DNA of 64,000 nt from Pseudooceanicola nanhaiensis DSM 18065 (GCF_000688295.1 NZ_JHZF01000015.1:1-64000); one strand, 5' to 3'. Positions 8,385 through 18,263 are shown, counted from the stretch's first letter. Translations and numbers: made by a program. The notes: generated from the letters alone by a model not told the origin.

Positions 8385-9136
8385 GCGATCAGTCCTGCCC
8401 TGCGGCGGACGGTCTCGTCCCGCAGTGCCAGCTCCTGGCCGAGGAATTCGTCGGCATCGGGCGAGCACATCCAGAGCAGCGTCTTCGCGGGCCATTCGGG
8501 GGGAATGTGATCCTCCCATTCCAGCCTGGAGACCGGGTTGATCCCCGAAGCCTTGATGTCGCGCTGCATCTGCGTCGCCACGGTGCCCGGCGAGAGGCCC
8601 ATCACCCGCAGCCCGCGGTCCGCGCCTTCGAGATGCGCGGAGCGCGTCACCATCGCCGCCCCGGCCTTGGAGGCGCAATAGGCGCTCCAGGCCTCGAGCG
8701 GCGCATGGGCCGCGCCGGAGGAGACGTTGAGGATCGTCCCGCCGCCCGCGGCCAGCATCACCGGCATCGCCGCGCGCACGCCGTGGAAGACGCCCTTGAG
8801 GTTCACGTCGATGACGTGGCCCCAGCTGTCCGGGTCGGCGGTCTCGAGATGGTCGATCGGTTGCAGCACGCCCGCGTTGCCGATCAGCACGTCGAGCCGT
8901 CCGAAGGTCTCGACGGTGGACCGCACCGCCGTCTCGACCTCCCAGTAGCGCGAAATGTCGCAGGGAATGGCGAGCGCGGCTTCGCCGATCTCGCCTGCGA
9001 TTTCCGCGATGCGTTCGCGGCCCCGGGCCAGCAGGACGACCCGCGCCCCGGCCTCGGCGAATATCCGCGCGGCGGCCTCTCCGATGCCCCGGCTCGCGCC
9101 GGTGATCATCACGACCTTGCCTGTCATGTCGGTCAT
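8381..9136 (-). CDS. SDR family oxidoreductase
   Basis: This is a 251-residue classical short-chain dehydrogenase. The cofactor motif is TGASRGIG near residues 12-19, a NAG motif follows, and catalytic Ser and Tyr-x3-Lys are present (SAYCASKAG). The C-terminus is atypical, with a PPEWPAKTLLWMCSPDADEFLGQE segment. The start at 9136 (MTDMTGK) has an AAAGGGA site. It overlaps the enoyl-CoA hydratase gene by four bases, forming a two-gene operon. The substrate is not evident. Confidence 0.92.
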   Translation of the reverse strand: MTDMTGKVVMITGASRGIGEAAARIFAEAGARVVLLARGRERIAEIAGEIGEAALAIPCDISRYWEVETAVRSTVETFGRLDVLIGNAGVLQPIDHLETADPDSWGHVIDVNLKGVFHGVRAAMPVMLAAGGGTILNVSSGAAHAPLEAWSAYCASKAGAAMVTRSAHLEGADRGLRVMGLSPGTVATQMQRDIKASGINPVSRLEWEDHIPPEWPAKTLLWMCSPDADEFLGQELALRDETVRRRAGLIA

Positions 9137-9272
9137 AGCGTCCCGTCCCTTTCTGGCGCATGCTTTGCGCGAGTCGTAGTCCGGGACCCGGGGCGCGGTC
9201 CACCCCATTCGACTTGACCGCCCTTTCGCCAGACTTGAAGGTATGGGGGCTTTTCGAAAGGGAGTCAGTTCG

Positions 9273-10814
9273 ATGACGAAACCGCACAATTGGAATGTGT
9301 TGCGCCGCACGTCCGCGGCCGCGACGCTTGCCGTCTTCGCCTCGCCGGGTCTCGCGCTGACGCCGGATGAACTCTGGACCCAGCTGGAGGATTACCTGAC
9401 CGGCGCGGGCTACGAGGTGAGCGCGGATGAGCAGAGCTCGGGCGACACGCTCACGCTCAGCAACATCGTGCTGAAGATGGAGATGGACGAGGACGAGACC
9501 TCCTTCACCGTCACCATCCCCGAATACATCCTGACCGGGCAGGGCGACGGCACGGTGCTGTTCGACATGGCGCCCAGCCAGACCATCGACGTCCGTGTCG
9601 AGGCGCCCGACGAGGACCCGGTCGATCTGGAGCTCCTGCAGACGACCGAGAACTTCTCGCTGGTCGCGTCGGGCACCCCGGAGGACATCGACTACACCTT
9701 CGCCGCCGACAGCGCCGGGGTCTCGCTCGCGAACCTAGAGCGGGGCGGAGAGCCGGTCGATTTGGGCACCATCGAACTGACGTTGAACGGCCTGACGGGG
9801 ACCGCGACGATCGCACAGGATGACGGCTACACGGTCGAACAGCGGCTGGATGCCGAGGGGCTGAGCTACAACGTCGACATCGCCAATCCCGAACCCGACA
9901 GCTCCGGCACCATCAAGATGAGCGGATCGCTCGAGGGCATCTCGTCCACCGGCGGCGGGCACGTGCCGGAGGGTGTCGACATCTCCGACATGGCCGCGGC
10001 GATGGAGGCGGGCTATTCCGCCAACGCCACGCTCAACTACTCGGGCGGCCAGACCGACCTGGCCTACAGCGACGCCGAGAGCTCCTTCGATTACCGCAGC
10101 TCCTCCGACGGCGGCAGCTTCGTCTTCACGATCGACGCGGCGCGGCTGGTCTACCAGATCCTCGCCTCGGGCGTGTCGATGAGCGCCTCCGGCTCGGAGA
10201 TGCCCTTCCCGGTGGACGTCTCGGCGAACGAGCTTGGCCTGCAGCTTGCCATGCCGCTGTCCGAGACCGAGGAGCCGCAGGACTTCGGCCTCTCGCTGAC
10301 GGTCAACGAACTGGCCCTGCCGGATCAGATCTGGGCGATGGCCGATCCGCAGAACGGGCTGCCGCATGACCCGCTGACGGTCGAGCTGGCGCTCAGCGGC
10401 ACCGGGCGGCTCTTCGTCGACGTGACCGACGAGGCGGCGATGGAGCAGCTCGGCGAGACCGGCGGCACCCCCGGCGAGATCGAGACGCTCAAGCTCGACA
10501 AGCTGACGGTCCGGGGCCTCGGCGCCGAGATCGGCGCGACGGCGGACCTCGATGTCGACAACGAGGCGACCAGCCCCTTCGGGCAGGGGCCGAACGTCTT
10601 CGGCACCGCCAACATCCGCATGACCGGCGTCGTCGGGCTGCTCAACACGCTCAGCCAGATGGGGCTCGTCCCGCCGGCGCAGGCGATGATGGGCGCGGGC
10701 ATGCTCTCGCAGCTCGGCAAGCCGGTGAACGGTCCGGACGACCTCGAGGCCGATATCGAGCTGTCCGAGCAGGGCGAGCTTTCGGTCAACGGCATGCCGA
10801 TGCCGCTGCGCTGA
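9273..10814 (+). CDS. DUF2125 domain-containing exported protein
   Basis: The 513-residue protein has an N-terminal signal peptide (RRTSAAATLAVFASPGLA, cleavage near residue 29) and then a long beta-rich, acidic, Thr/Ser-rich body. The composition and length match the DUF2125 family of Rhodobacterales. The start at 9273 (MTKPHNW) is better than an in-frame ATG at 9243 because it has GGGAG at the right distance. No catalytic motif can be recognised. The repeating strand-like pattern (MSGSLEGI, LTVNEL, ADIELSE) suggests a periplasmic lipid- or membrane-associated beta-fold, which is inference. Confidence 0.82.
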   Translation: MTKPHNWNVLRRTSAAATLAVFASPGLALTPDELWTQLEDYLTGAGYEVSADEQSSGDTLTLSNIVLKMEMDEDETSFTVTIPEYILTGQGDGTVLFDMAPSQTIDVRVEAPDEDPVDLELLQTTENFSLVASGTPEDIDYTFAADSAGVSLANLERGGEPVDLGTIELTLNGLTGTATIAQDDGYTVEQRLDAEGLSYNVDIANPEPDSSGTIKMSGSLEGISSTGGGHVPEGVDISDMAAAMEAGYSANATLNYSGGQTDLAYSDAESSFDYRSSSDGGSFVFTIDAARLVYQILASGVSMSASGSEMPFPVDVSANELGLQLAMPLSETEEPQDFGLSLTVNELALPDQIWAMADPQNGLPHDPLTVELALSGTGRLFVDVTDEAAMEQLGETGGTPGEIETLKLDKLTVRGLGAEIGATADLDVDNEATSPFGQGPNVFGTANIRMTGVVGLLNTLSQMGLVPPAQAMMGAGMLSQLGKPVNGPDDLEADIELSEQGELSVNGMPMPLR

Positions 10815-10836
10815 GGGCGCCCTCCGAGACGATCCG

Positions 10837-10864
10837 GACGCCCGCGCCACCTGGCGCGGGCGTC
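10837..10864 (+). terminator. GC-rich hairpin after the DUF2125 gene
   Basis: A perfect 12-bp stem GACGCCCGCGCC/GGCGCGGGCGTC closes on loop ACCT, 22 nt after the DUF2125 stop. There is no T-run, so it may be a weak terminator or an RNA 3'-end stabiliser. Confidence 0.55.
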
Positions 10865-10938
10865 TGCGTTCGGGTGCCCTCGCTTGCTCTCGGGGCCGTG
10901 GCGGGCTACGTGCAATGGACCCTGAACGGAGCACCAGC

Positions 10939-12288
10939 ATGACCCGATCCAGCCCCGACCTAGACCAGATCGCCTCGGCCCTTCTCGACGCGGCGGCCTC
11001 TGCCGGAGCAGGGGCCGCGGACGCGGTGGTGCGCCGCGGCGCCTCGGTCTCGGTCGATGTGCGGGGGGGCGTCCTGGAACATGCCGAGCGGGCCGAAGGG
11101 GTCGAGATCGGCCTGAGGGTGCTCCTGGGCCAGCGGCAGGCCTGCGTCTCGGCCTCGGACATCCGGGCCGAGACGATGCAGGCGATGGCCGAACGCGCCG
11201 TCGCGATGGCCCGGGAAGCGCCGGAGGATCCCTATATCGGGCTCGCGGACGCGGTCCAGCTGGCCCGCGACATCCCGGATCTCGATCTCTTCGATCCCGC
11301 CCCGGAACCCGCGCCCGCGACGCTGGAAGAGGCGGCGCTGGCGGCCGAGGCGGCGGCGCTCGAGGTGTCCGGGGTCACGCAGGTGCAATCGGCCGCCGCG
11401 GGCTACGGGTCCAGCGAGATGGTGCTGGTCACCTCCAACGGCTTCCGCGGCGCGATGAAACGCAGCTCGACCTCCTGGTCCTGCACCGCGCAGGCCGGCG
11501 AGGGCGCCGGGATGGAGCGCGATTACGATCACGACGGCCGCATCTACGCCGCCGACCTGCGCAGCCCCGAGGACATCGGGCGCCGCGCGGGCGAGCGTGC
11601 GGTGGCGCGGCTCGGCGCGCGGCAGCCGAAGACCGGGGCCTACCCGGTGCTCTTCGACGAACGGATATCGGGCTCGATCATCGGCCATCTGCTGGGCGCC
11701 GTGAACGGGCAGGCGATCAGCCGCGGCGCCTCGTTCCTGCGCGGCGATCTCGGCAGGCAGATCCTGCCGAAGGGCCTGTCGGTCATCGAGGATCCGCACC
11801 GCCTGCGCACCGGAGGCTCGCGGCCCTTCGACGGCGAGGGGCTGGCCACCGCCCGGCGCGAGATCGTCGCGGACGGGGTGATGACCGGCTGGACGCTGGA
11901 TCTCGCCTGTGCCCGCAAGCTCGGCATGACGCCGACCGGCAACGCCGCGCGCGGCCTCTCCGCGCCGCCCTCGCCGTCGAACTGGAACATCGCGCTGACG
12001 CAGGGCACGCAGAGCCGGGAGGACCTGATCCGCGACATGGGGACGGGGCTGCTGGTGACCTCGATGATCGGGTCCACGATCAATCCCAACACCGGGGATT
12101 ATTCGCGCGGGGCGGCCGGTCTCTGGATCGAGAACGGAGAGATCGCCTATCCGGTGAACGAGATCACCATCGCGGGCAACCTGCGGGACATGTTCCTGTC
12201 GATGACGCCCGCCAACGACGCGCGTCCCTGGCTGAGCCACGTGGTGCCGTCGCTGCTGATCGAAGGCATGACGCTTGCCGGAAGCTGA
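10939..12288 (+). CDS. pmbA: TldD/PmbA family protease-like protein (PmbA)
   Basis: The 449-residue protein aligns along its length with PmbA/TldE. It has the N-terminal AADAVVRRGASVSVDVRGG region, central RSSTSWSCTAQ, and C-terminal GAAGLWIENGEIAYPVNEITIAGNL, a strongly conserved TldD/PmbA block. PmbA is the non-catalytic partner of the metallopeptidase TldD in microcin and toxin processing; no tldD is in this window. The start at 10939 follows CGGAG; an in-frame ATG at 10915 has no site. It overlaps the next gene by 14 bases. Confidence 0.93.
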   Translation: MTRSSPDLDQIASALLDAAASAGAGAADAVVRRGASVSVDVRGGVLEHAERAEGVEIGLRVLLGQRQACVSASDIRAETMQAMAERAVAMAREAPEDPYIGLADAVQLARDIPDLDLFDPAPEPAPATLEEAALAAEAAALEVSGVTQVQSAAAGYGSSEMVLVTSNGFRGAMKRSSTSWSCTAQAGEGAGMERDYDHDGRIYAADLRSPEDIGRRAGERAVARLGARQPKTGAYPVLFDERISGSIIGHLLGAVNGQAISRGASFLRGDLGRQILPKGLSVIEDPHRLRTGGSRPFDGEGLATARREIVADGVMTGWTLDLACARKLGMTPTGNAARGLSAPPSPSNWNIALTQGTQSREDLIRDMGTGLLVTSMIGSTINPNTGDYSRGAAGLWIENGEIAYPVNEITIAGNLRDMFLSMTPANDARPWLSHVVPSLLIEGMTLAGS

Positions 12289-13066
12289 CCTGACGCTTCT
12301 GGAAGAGGCCGCGCGCGAGGCCGGCCGCATCGCGCTCGGCTTCGCGGGGCGCGATCCGCAGACATGGGACAAGCCCGACGGGCTGGGCCCGGTGACCGAG
12401 GCCGACCTTGCCGTGAACGCCATGCTGGAAGAGCGCCTGCGCGGCGCCCGGCCGGGATACGGCTGGCTGTCCGAGGAAAGCGTCGACGACCCGGAGCGGC
12501 TGGACCGCAGGCAGGTCTTCGTGATCGACCCGATCGACGGCACGCGCAGCTTCATCGCGGGCGGCGAAAGCTGGTCGCACGCGCTGGCGGTGGTCGAGGA
12601 CGGGCTGGTCACGGCGGCGGTCGTCTACCTCCCGGTGAAGGGCAAGCTCTATGCCGCCGCGCGCGGGCAGGGGGCGCGGCTGAACGGCCGGCCGATCCGG
12701 GCCTCGGCGCGCGAGACGCTCTCGGGCGCGACGATGCTGGCGGCAAAGCCCACCTATGACGCGCGGCACTGGCCGGGCGGGGTGCCGCCGGTGACGCGGG
12801 CCTACCGTCCGTCGCTGGCCTATCGCCTCGCCCTGGTGGCCGAGGGGCGCTTCGATGCCATGCTGACGCTGCGGGACAGCTGGGAATGGGACATCGCGGC
12901 GGGGGAATTGCTGCTGCGCGAGGCGGGCGCCGCGGTCAGCGACCGGACGGGCGCGGCACTGCGGTTCAACAACCCGCATCCGCAGGTGAGCGGCGTGCTG
13001 GCCGCCGGCGCCCGGGTGCACGAGGGGCTCCTGTCCGGGCTCGGCGGGTCTGCCGGGCGGGGGTGA
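12275..13066 (+). CDS. inositol monophosphatase family, 3'(2'),5'-bisphosphate nucleotidase (CysQ-like)
   Basis: The 263-residue protein has the Li+-sensitive phosphatase motifs: the metal-ligand Glu pair in WLSEES, motif A DPIDGTRSFI and motif B WEWDIAAGELLLREAG. The best start is a TTG at 12275, inside the pmbA 3' end, with GAAGG upstream; a later ATG at 12422 would remove needed N-terminal helices. Family members dephosphorylate PAP in sulfate assimilation or inositol phosphate. CysQ is the likelier role, but sequence alone does not decide. Confidence 0.87.
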   Translation: MPEADLTLLEEAAREAGRIALGFAGRDPQTWDKPDGLGPVTEADLAVNAMLEERLRGARPGYGWLSEESVDDPERLDRRQVFVIDPIDGTRSFIAGGESWSHALAVVEDGLVTAAVVYLPVKGKLYAAARGQGARLNGRPIRASARETLSGATMLAAKPTYDARHWPGGVPPVTRAYRPSLAYRLALVAEGRFDAMLTLRDSWEWDIAAGELLLREAGAAVSDRTGAALRFNNPHPQVSGVLAAGARVHEGLLSGLGGSAGRG

Positions 13067-13076
13067 ACCCGCCCGG
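13053..13076. terminator. bidirectional hairpin between cysQ-like gene and ettA
   Basis: A perfect 9-bp stem CCGGGCGGG/CCCGCCCGG has loop GGTGAA, which contains the stop codon of the phosphatase gene. It lies between two convergent genes 24 bp apart. Confidence 0.5.
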
Positions 13077-13090
13077 ACGATATCCGCGCC

Positions 13091-14746
13091 TCAGCGGCTG
13101 AACTTCTTGTGCTTGACCCGCTTCGGTTCCAGCGCATCGGGGCCGAGCCGGCGTTTCTTGTCCTCTTCGTAATCCTCGAAGTTGCCTTCGAACCACTCGA
13201 CATGCGCCTCGCCCTCGAAGGCGAGCATGTGGGTGCAGATCCGGTCGAGGAAGAAGCGGTCGTGCGAGATGACCACGGCGCAGCCGGCGAAATCGACCAG
13301 GGCGTCTTCCAGCGCGCGGAGCGTTTCCACGTCGAGGTCGTTGGTCGGTTCGTCGAGCAGCAGCACGTTGCCGCCGTCCTTCAGCAGGCGCGCCATGTGG
13401 ACGCGGTTGCGCTCACCGCCCGACAGCAGGTTCACCTTCTTCTGCTGGTCGCCGCCCTTGAAGTTGAACGCCCCGCAATAGGCGCGGGAGTTCACCTCGG
13501 CGTCGCCGATCGCGATGATGTCCTGCCCGTCCGAGATCGCTTCCCAGACGTTGTCGTTGGGGTTCAGGTCGTCGCGGGACTGGTCGACGTAGCTGAGCTT
13601 CACCGTGTCGCCGAATTCGACCGTGCCCTCGTCGGGTTTCTCCTGCCCGGTCAGCATCCGGAAGAGCGTCGTCTTGCCGGCGCCGTTCGGGCCGATCACG
13701 CCGACGATGGCGCCGGGCGGGATCGAGAAGGACAGGTTCTCGATCAGGAGCTTGTCGCCCATGGCCTTGCGCAGGTTCTCGACCTCGATGACCTTGCCGC
13801 CGAGGCGGGGGCCGTTCGGGATCACGATCTGCGCCTTGCCGACGCGCTCGCGCTCGGACTGGTCGGCGAGGTCGTTGTAGCGCGAGATACGGGCCTTCTG
13901 CTTGGCCTGCCGGGCCTTGGCGCCCTGCCGCATCCATTCGAGCTCGCGGGCCAGCGTCTTCTGCTTGGCCTTGTCCTCGCGGGCTTCCTGTTCAAGCCGC
14001 TTGGCCTTCTGTTCGACCCAGGCGGAATAGTTGCCCTCGTAGGGAATGCCGCGGCCGCGGTCCAGCTCGAGGATCCAGCCGGTGATGTCGTCAAGGAAAT
14101 ACCGGTCGTGGGTCACGCAGAGGATGGTGCCCTTGTAGTCGATCAGGTGCTGCTGGAGCCAGGCGATCGTCTCGGCATCCAGGTGGTTCGTCGGTTCGTC
14201 GAGCAGCAGCATGTCCGGCGCCTCGAGCAGCAGCTTGCAGAGCGCGACCCGGCGCTTCTCACCGCCCGAGAGCGTCGTCACGTCGGCATCGTCCGGCGGG
14301 CAGCGGAGCGCCTCCATCGAGATGTCGACGCGGCTGTCGAGATCCCAGAGGTTCTGGCTGTCGATCTCGTCCTGGAGCTGGGCCATCTCCTCGGCGGTCT
14401 CGTCCGAGTAGTTCATCGCCAGTTCGTTGAACCGGTTCAGCTTGGCCTGTTTCTCGGCCACGCCCAGCATGACGTTGCCCCGCACGTCGAGGCTGGGGTC
14501 GAGCTCGGGCTCCTGCGGGAGGTAGCCGACCTTGGCGCCCTCGGCGTGCCAGGCCTCGCCCTGGAAGTCCTTGTCCCAGCCGGCCATGATCTTGAGCAGG
14601 GTGGATTTACCGGCGCCGTTCACGCCGACCACGCCGATCTTCACGCCGGGCAGGAAGTTGAGATGGATGTTCTCGAAGCACTTCTTGCCACCCGGGTAGG
14701 TCTTGGAGACGCCGGACATGTGGTAGACGTATTGATAGGCGGCCAT
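13091..14746 (-). CDS. ettA: energy-dependent translational throttle protein (ABC-F)
   Basis: This 551-residue ABC-F protein is near the usual EttA length. ABC1 has Walker A GVNGAGKST and signature LSGGEKRRVALCKLLL; ABC2 has GPNGAGKTT and LSGGERNRVHMARLL. No membrane segment is present and the P-site tRNA interaction linker lies between the domains. The N-terminal YVYHMSGVSKTYPGGKKCFENI is typical of EttA. It acts on the ribosomal E site to gate entry into elongation with the ATP level. The start at 14746 has a consensus AAGGAGG. Confidence 0.96.
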   Translation of the reverse strand: MAAYQYVYHMSGVSKTYPGGKKCFENIHLNFLPGVKIGVVGVNGAGKSTLLKIMAGWDKDFQGEAWHAEGAKVGYLPQEPELDPSLDVRGNVMLGVAEKQAKLNRFNELAMNYSDETAEEMAQLQDEIDSQNLWDLDSRVDISMEALRCPPDDADVTTLSGGEKRRVALCKLLLEAPDMLLLDEPTNHLDAETIAWLQQHLIDYKGTILCVTHDRYFLDDITGWILELDRGRGIPYEGNYSAWVEQKAKRLEQEAREDKAKQKTLARELEWMRQGAKARQAKQKARISRYNDLADQSERERVGKAQIVIPNGPRLGGKVIEVENLRKAMGDKLLIENLSFSIPPGAIVGVIGPNGAGKTTLFRMLTGQEKPDEGTVEFGDTVKLSYVDQSRDDLNPNDNVWEAISDGQDIIAIGDAEVNSRAYCGAFNFKGGDQQKKVNLLSGGERNRVHMARLLKDGGNVLLLDEPTNDLDVETLRALEDALVDFAGCAVVISHDRFFLDRICTHMLAFEGEAHVEWFEGNFEDYEEDKKRRLGPDALEPKRVKHKKFSR

Positions 14747-14853
14747 GGAATCCTCCTTGTTCAGTTGCGCGCTAGATAAGGGCCACGGCGGTCGGTAGCA
14801 ATCCGACATTCCCGCTTTCCTCGGGAACCGCCTGTGCAGCGGAGTGTTACGAG

Positions 14854-16026
14854 ATGATGGACGCCACTAGCCAGCAACAGACCAGCGAAAGCGGGAACGA
14901 GGAGACGACGGAATTGGCCGAACGGTCGGGTCTCAGCCGGGTTGAATACCTGCTCTCCGGAATATTCATTCTCCTTCTCTTCTGGTCGATCTCGCTGGCC
15001 GAGGTGGTGATCATGCCCATCGTGCTGGGCTTCCTGATCGCGCTCACCCTGTCCCCGGTGGTGCGCAGCCTCGGCCGCATGGGCGTGCCCGCGCCGGTTT
15101 CGGCCATCGTGCTGGTCTTCGCGTTCGGCCTGTTCGCGGGAACATCCGTCTACTTCCTCAGCGGCCCCGCAGGCGATCTGATGGACGAGGTGCCCCGCAT
15201 CCGCTTCGAGCTGCGCGAGAAGATGGACAGCGTGAAGGACCATATCGAGAAGGTGCAGCAGGCCTCGGAAGACATGCAGAACTTCGCCAGCGGCGGGGAC
15301 GAGGGCGCGGCGGACGGACAGCAGCGGGTCGTGGTCAACGACGATCCCGGGATCCTGACGCGGGCGCTGTCCTCGCTGGCGGGGCTGGGATCCTCGCTGC
15401 TCATCGCCCTGATCCTGTCGATGTTCCTGCTGGCAGCCGGCGACATGTACCAGCGCAAGATGGTCGAGGCGCTGCCGACGCTGACCGACAAGAAGCGCGC
15501 GCTCCGGATCTCGAACGACATCGAACGCCAGATCTCGCGCTATCTGGGTGCGATCACCGTGATCAACGCGAGCCTCGGGCTCGCCGTCGGCAGCGTGCTC
15601 TACCTGCTCGGGATGCCCTATGCCTATCTCTGGGGCGCGGCGGCCTTCCTGTTGAACTATCTGCCCTATATCGGCGCGCTGACGGGGGTGATCCTCTGCG
15701 CGGCCGTCTCGCTCGTCACCTTCGACACGCTGGGCGACGCGCTGATCCCGCCGCTCGCCTATCTCGGGCTGACCACGCTCGAGGGGCAGATGCTGACGCC
15801 GATGCTCGTCGGGCGCCACCTCAAGCTTAACGCGGCGGTGGTGTTCATCGCCGTGGTGTTCTGGGCCTGGATCTGGGGCGTGGCAGGCGCGCTGATGGCG
15901 GTGCCGTTCCTCGTCTTCCTGAAGGTGGTCTGCGACAACGTGCCTTCGCTCGAGGTGTTCGGCTCCTTCCTGTCCGGGCGCGACGATCCGATGGCCGTGA
16001 CGGGCCCATCCGAGGGCAATGGCTGA
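14854..16026 (+). CDS. AI-2E family transporter (PerM/YdiK-like permease)
   Basis: This 390-residue membrane protein has an N-terminal soluble stretch, then paired helices (VEYLLSGIFILLLFWSI, VVIMPIVLGFLIALTLSPVV), a periplasmic or cytosolic helical insert (residues 105-165), and a C-terminal pore region (INASLGLAVG, LPYIGALTGVILCAAVSLV). The layout matches the PF01594 family. Although named for AI-2 export, most members have unknown substrates and some are Na+/H+ antiporters. It is divergent from ettA. Confidence 0.88.
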   Translation: MMDATSQQQTSESGNEETTELAERSGLSRVEYLLSGIFILLLFWSISLAEVVIMPIVLGFLIALTLSPVVRSLGRMGVPAPVSAIVLVFAFGLFAGTSVYFLSGPAGDLMDEVPRIRFELREKMDSVKDHIEKVQQASEDMQNFASGGDEGAADGQQRVVVNDDPGILTRALSSLAGLGSSLLIALILSMFLLAAGDMYQRKMVEALPTLTDKKRALRISNDIERQISRYLGAITVINASLGLAVGSVLYLLGMPYAYLWGAAAFLLNYLPYIGALTGVILCAAVSLVTFDTLGDALIPPLAYLGLTTLEGQMLTPMLVGRHLKLNAAVVFIAVVFWAWIWGVAGALMAVPFLVFLKVVCDNVPSLEVFGSFLSGRDDPMAVTGPSEGNG

Positions 16027-16160
16027 GCCTGCCCGCGGCCGGATGCAGGATGCCCCGCCGGTGATCCCGACCGATCGGGCCCGCCGGCGGCGGCTTCTGC
16101 AATCGTGGTATCGGAACGCCCCCCTTTTCCTTCCCGTACGGCATCGGCTAGATCGCTGAC

Positions 16161-16757
16161 ATGCGTAGCGGATTTCCCCATGCCCGCGCCGGACAGGTGG
16201 TGGGTCTTCTCGGCGGATCGTTCGATCCGGCCCATGACGGTCACGCGATGATCACCCGCGAGGCGCTGAAGCGTTTCGCGCTGGACGAGATCTGGTGGCT
16301 GGTGAGCCCCGGCAACCCGCTCAAGGCGAACGGCCCCGCCCCGATGGAGCAACGGCTGGCGCGGGCGCGCGACATCATCCATCATCCGAATGTGAAGGTC
16401 ACCGATATCGAAGCCCGGATCGGTACGCGCTATACCGCACGGACACTGCGGGCGCTCCGGCGCCTTTACCCGGGTGTGAGGTTCGTGTGGCTTATGGGGG
16501 CCGACAACCTCGCGCAGCTGGACAGGTGGCAGGAGTGGCGATGGATCATGGAGAACATTCCCGTGGGTGTTCTGGCCCGGCCGGGGCAGAGGATCTCGGC
16601 CCGGATGTCCAAGGCGGCCCGGGTCTACGATTTCGCCCGGATGCCCGCCCGGATGGCAGGCCGGCTCGGGCGAAGCGACGCGCCGAGCTGGTGTTTCGTG
16701 AATGTGCCGATGGTCGCACTATCCTCCACGGAATTGCGACGTAAAGGGAAGTGGTGA
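16161..16757 (+). CDS. nadD: nicotinate-nucleotide adenylyltransferase
   Basis: The 198-residue protein has [11 protein letters not shown], the nucleotidyltransferase HxGH-type motif, near residues 18-28 and ends with SSTELRR, the ISSTxIR-like ATP-binding motif. It converts nicotinate mononucleotide to deamido-NAD in NAD synthesis. In many bacteria it adjoins rsfS and proA; here it precedes a DD-peptidase gene with a few bases of overlap. It is cytosolic. Confidence 0.95.
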   Translation: MRSGFPHARAGQVVGLLGGSFDPAHDGHAMITREALKRFALDEIWWLVSPGNPLKANGPAPMEQRLARARDIIHHPNVKVTDIEARIGTRYTARTLRALRRLYPGVRFVWLMGADNLAQLDRWQEWRWIMENIPVGVLARPGQRISARMSKAARVYDFARMPARMAGRLGRSDAPSWCFVNVPMVALSSTELRRKGKW

Positions 16758-16759
16758 GC

Positions 16760-18259
16760 ATGGCGGAGACGACGGGGACCCGTGTAACGAGGCGCGCATT
16801 GCTGGGAGGCGCACTGGCCGCGCTGGCCGGTTCCGCACTGGCAGAGGGCCCGGTCGATTCCCTGCGGCCGCGGGCCCGTCCGTCGAACCTGGGCAAGAGC
16901 ACCGCCCCCTCCGCCGAGTCGCTGGTCGAGAAGGCGCGGCTGACCGGACGCGTGGGCTATGTCGTCGCCGATGCCGAAAGCGGCCTGACGCTCGAAGGGC
17001 AGGACACGCGTGTCGCGCTGCCCCCCGCGAGCGTCTGCAAGGCGCTGACCTCGGTCTACGCGCTCGAGGTCCTGGGGGCCGACCATCGCTTCGAAACCAC
17101 CCTGCTGGCCACCGGGCCGATCCTGGACGGCCGGCTCGACGGTGACCTCGTGCTCTTCGGGTCCGGCGATCCGACGCTCGACACCGACGGGCTGGGCACG
17201 CTGGCCACCAGGCTGAAGGAGGCCGGGGTGACCGAGGTCGCGGGCCGGTTCCTCGTCTACGGGGGCGCGCTGCCCTTCGTGCCGACGATCGACGTCGAAC
17301 AGCCCGATCACGTGGCCTACAGCCCGGCGGTCTCGGGACTGAACCTGAACTTCAACCGCGTGCATTTCGAATGGAAGCGCGAGAGCGGGAAGTGGGACGT
17401 CACCATGGACGCCCGCACCGGCAAGTACCGCCCCGACGTGACGGTTGCCAGCATGCAGGTCGCCGACCGCGCGGGACCCGTCTATACCTACGAGGACCGC
17501 GACGACCGCGACCGCTGGACGGTGGCGGACGGCGCGCTCGGCAAGGGCGGGTCGCGGTGGCTGCCGATCTTCAAGCCCGAGCTCTACGCGGGCGAGGTGT
17601 TCGGCATCCTCGCGCGGGCGCATGGCATCGTGCTGAAGGAGGCCGAGCTGGCCGAGCTGCCGCCCGAGGGCGAGGTGCTCGCCAGTTTCGAGAGCGGGCC
17701 GCTGGTCGAGATCCTCGAGGACATGCTCTATCATTCGACCAACATCACCGCCGAATGCGTCGGCATGAGCGCCAGCCGAAAGCTGAACCCGGGCACCGCC
17801 AGCCTGGTCGAATCCGCTGCCACGATGAGCGGCTGGCTCTCGGACAAGTTCCGCACCGACGGCGTGGCCGTGGTGGATCATTCGGGCCTTGGCGGCGACA
17901 GCCGGGTGATGGCCGACGCGATGATGCGCGTTCTGGCGGACCCGATCTCGCAGAAGCGGCTCAGGCCGATCCTGAAGTCCATCACGATGCGCGACAAGCA
18001 GCGCCGGCCGCTGCCGAACAGCCCGACGAAGGTGGTCGCCAAGACCGGGACGCTGAACTTCGTGAGCGGGCTCGCGGGCTACATCACCGGCCCGGGCGGC
18101 AAGGAGCTCGTCTTCGCGATCTTCTGTGCCGACGTGCCCCGGCGCGAGGCGCTCGGCGATCACGAACGGGAACGGCCGCCGGGGATGATGGCCTGGAACG
18201 GCCGGGCGAAGATCCTGCAGCAGGACCTCATCGACCGCTGGTCGGAAACCTATCGCTGA
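16760..18259 (+). CDS. dacB: D-alanyl-D-alanine carboxypeptidase/endopeptidase, PBP4 type
   Basis: The 499-residue protein has class C low-molecular-weight PBP motifs: SxxK in PASVCKALT, SxN in HSTNITAE, and KTG in VVAKTGTLNFVSG. A large insert lies between SxxK and SxN as in PBP4. The N-terminus TRRALLGGALAALAGSALA has twin arginines before the hydrophobic core, so export could be Tat-dependent. The start at 16760 is chosen because AAAGGGA sits 10 nt upstream; GTG codons at 16751 and 16754 are alternatives. The stop of nadD (16755-16757) falls just before it. The enzyme trims or cuts peptidoglycan crosslinks in the periplasm. Confidence 0.92.
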   Translation: MAETTGTRVTRRALLGGALAALAGSALAEGPVDSLRPRARPSNLGKSTAPSAESLVEKARLTGRVGYVVADAESGLTLEGQDTRVALPPASVCKALTSVYALEVLGADHRFETTLLATGPILDGRLDGDLVLFGSGDPTLDTDGLGTLATRLKEAGVTEVAGRFLVYGGALPFVPTIDVEQPDHVAYSPAVSGLNLNFNRVHFEWKRESGKWDVTMDARTGKYRPDVTVASMQVADRAGPVYTYEDRDDRDRWTVADGALGKGGSRWLPIFKPELYAGEVFGILARAHGIVLKEAELAELPPEGEVLASFESGPLVEILEDMLYHSTNITAECVGMSASRKLNPGTASLVESAATMSGWLSDKFRTDGVAVVDHSGLGGDSRVMADAMMRVLADPISQKRLRPILKSITMRDKQRRPLPNSPTKVVAKTGTLNFVSGLAGYITGPGGKELVFAIFCADVPRREALGDHERERPPGMMAWNGRAKILQQDLIDRWSETYR

Positions 18260-18263
18260 CGCC

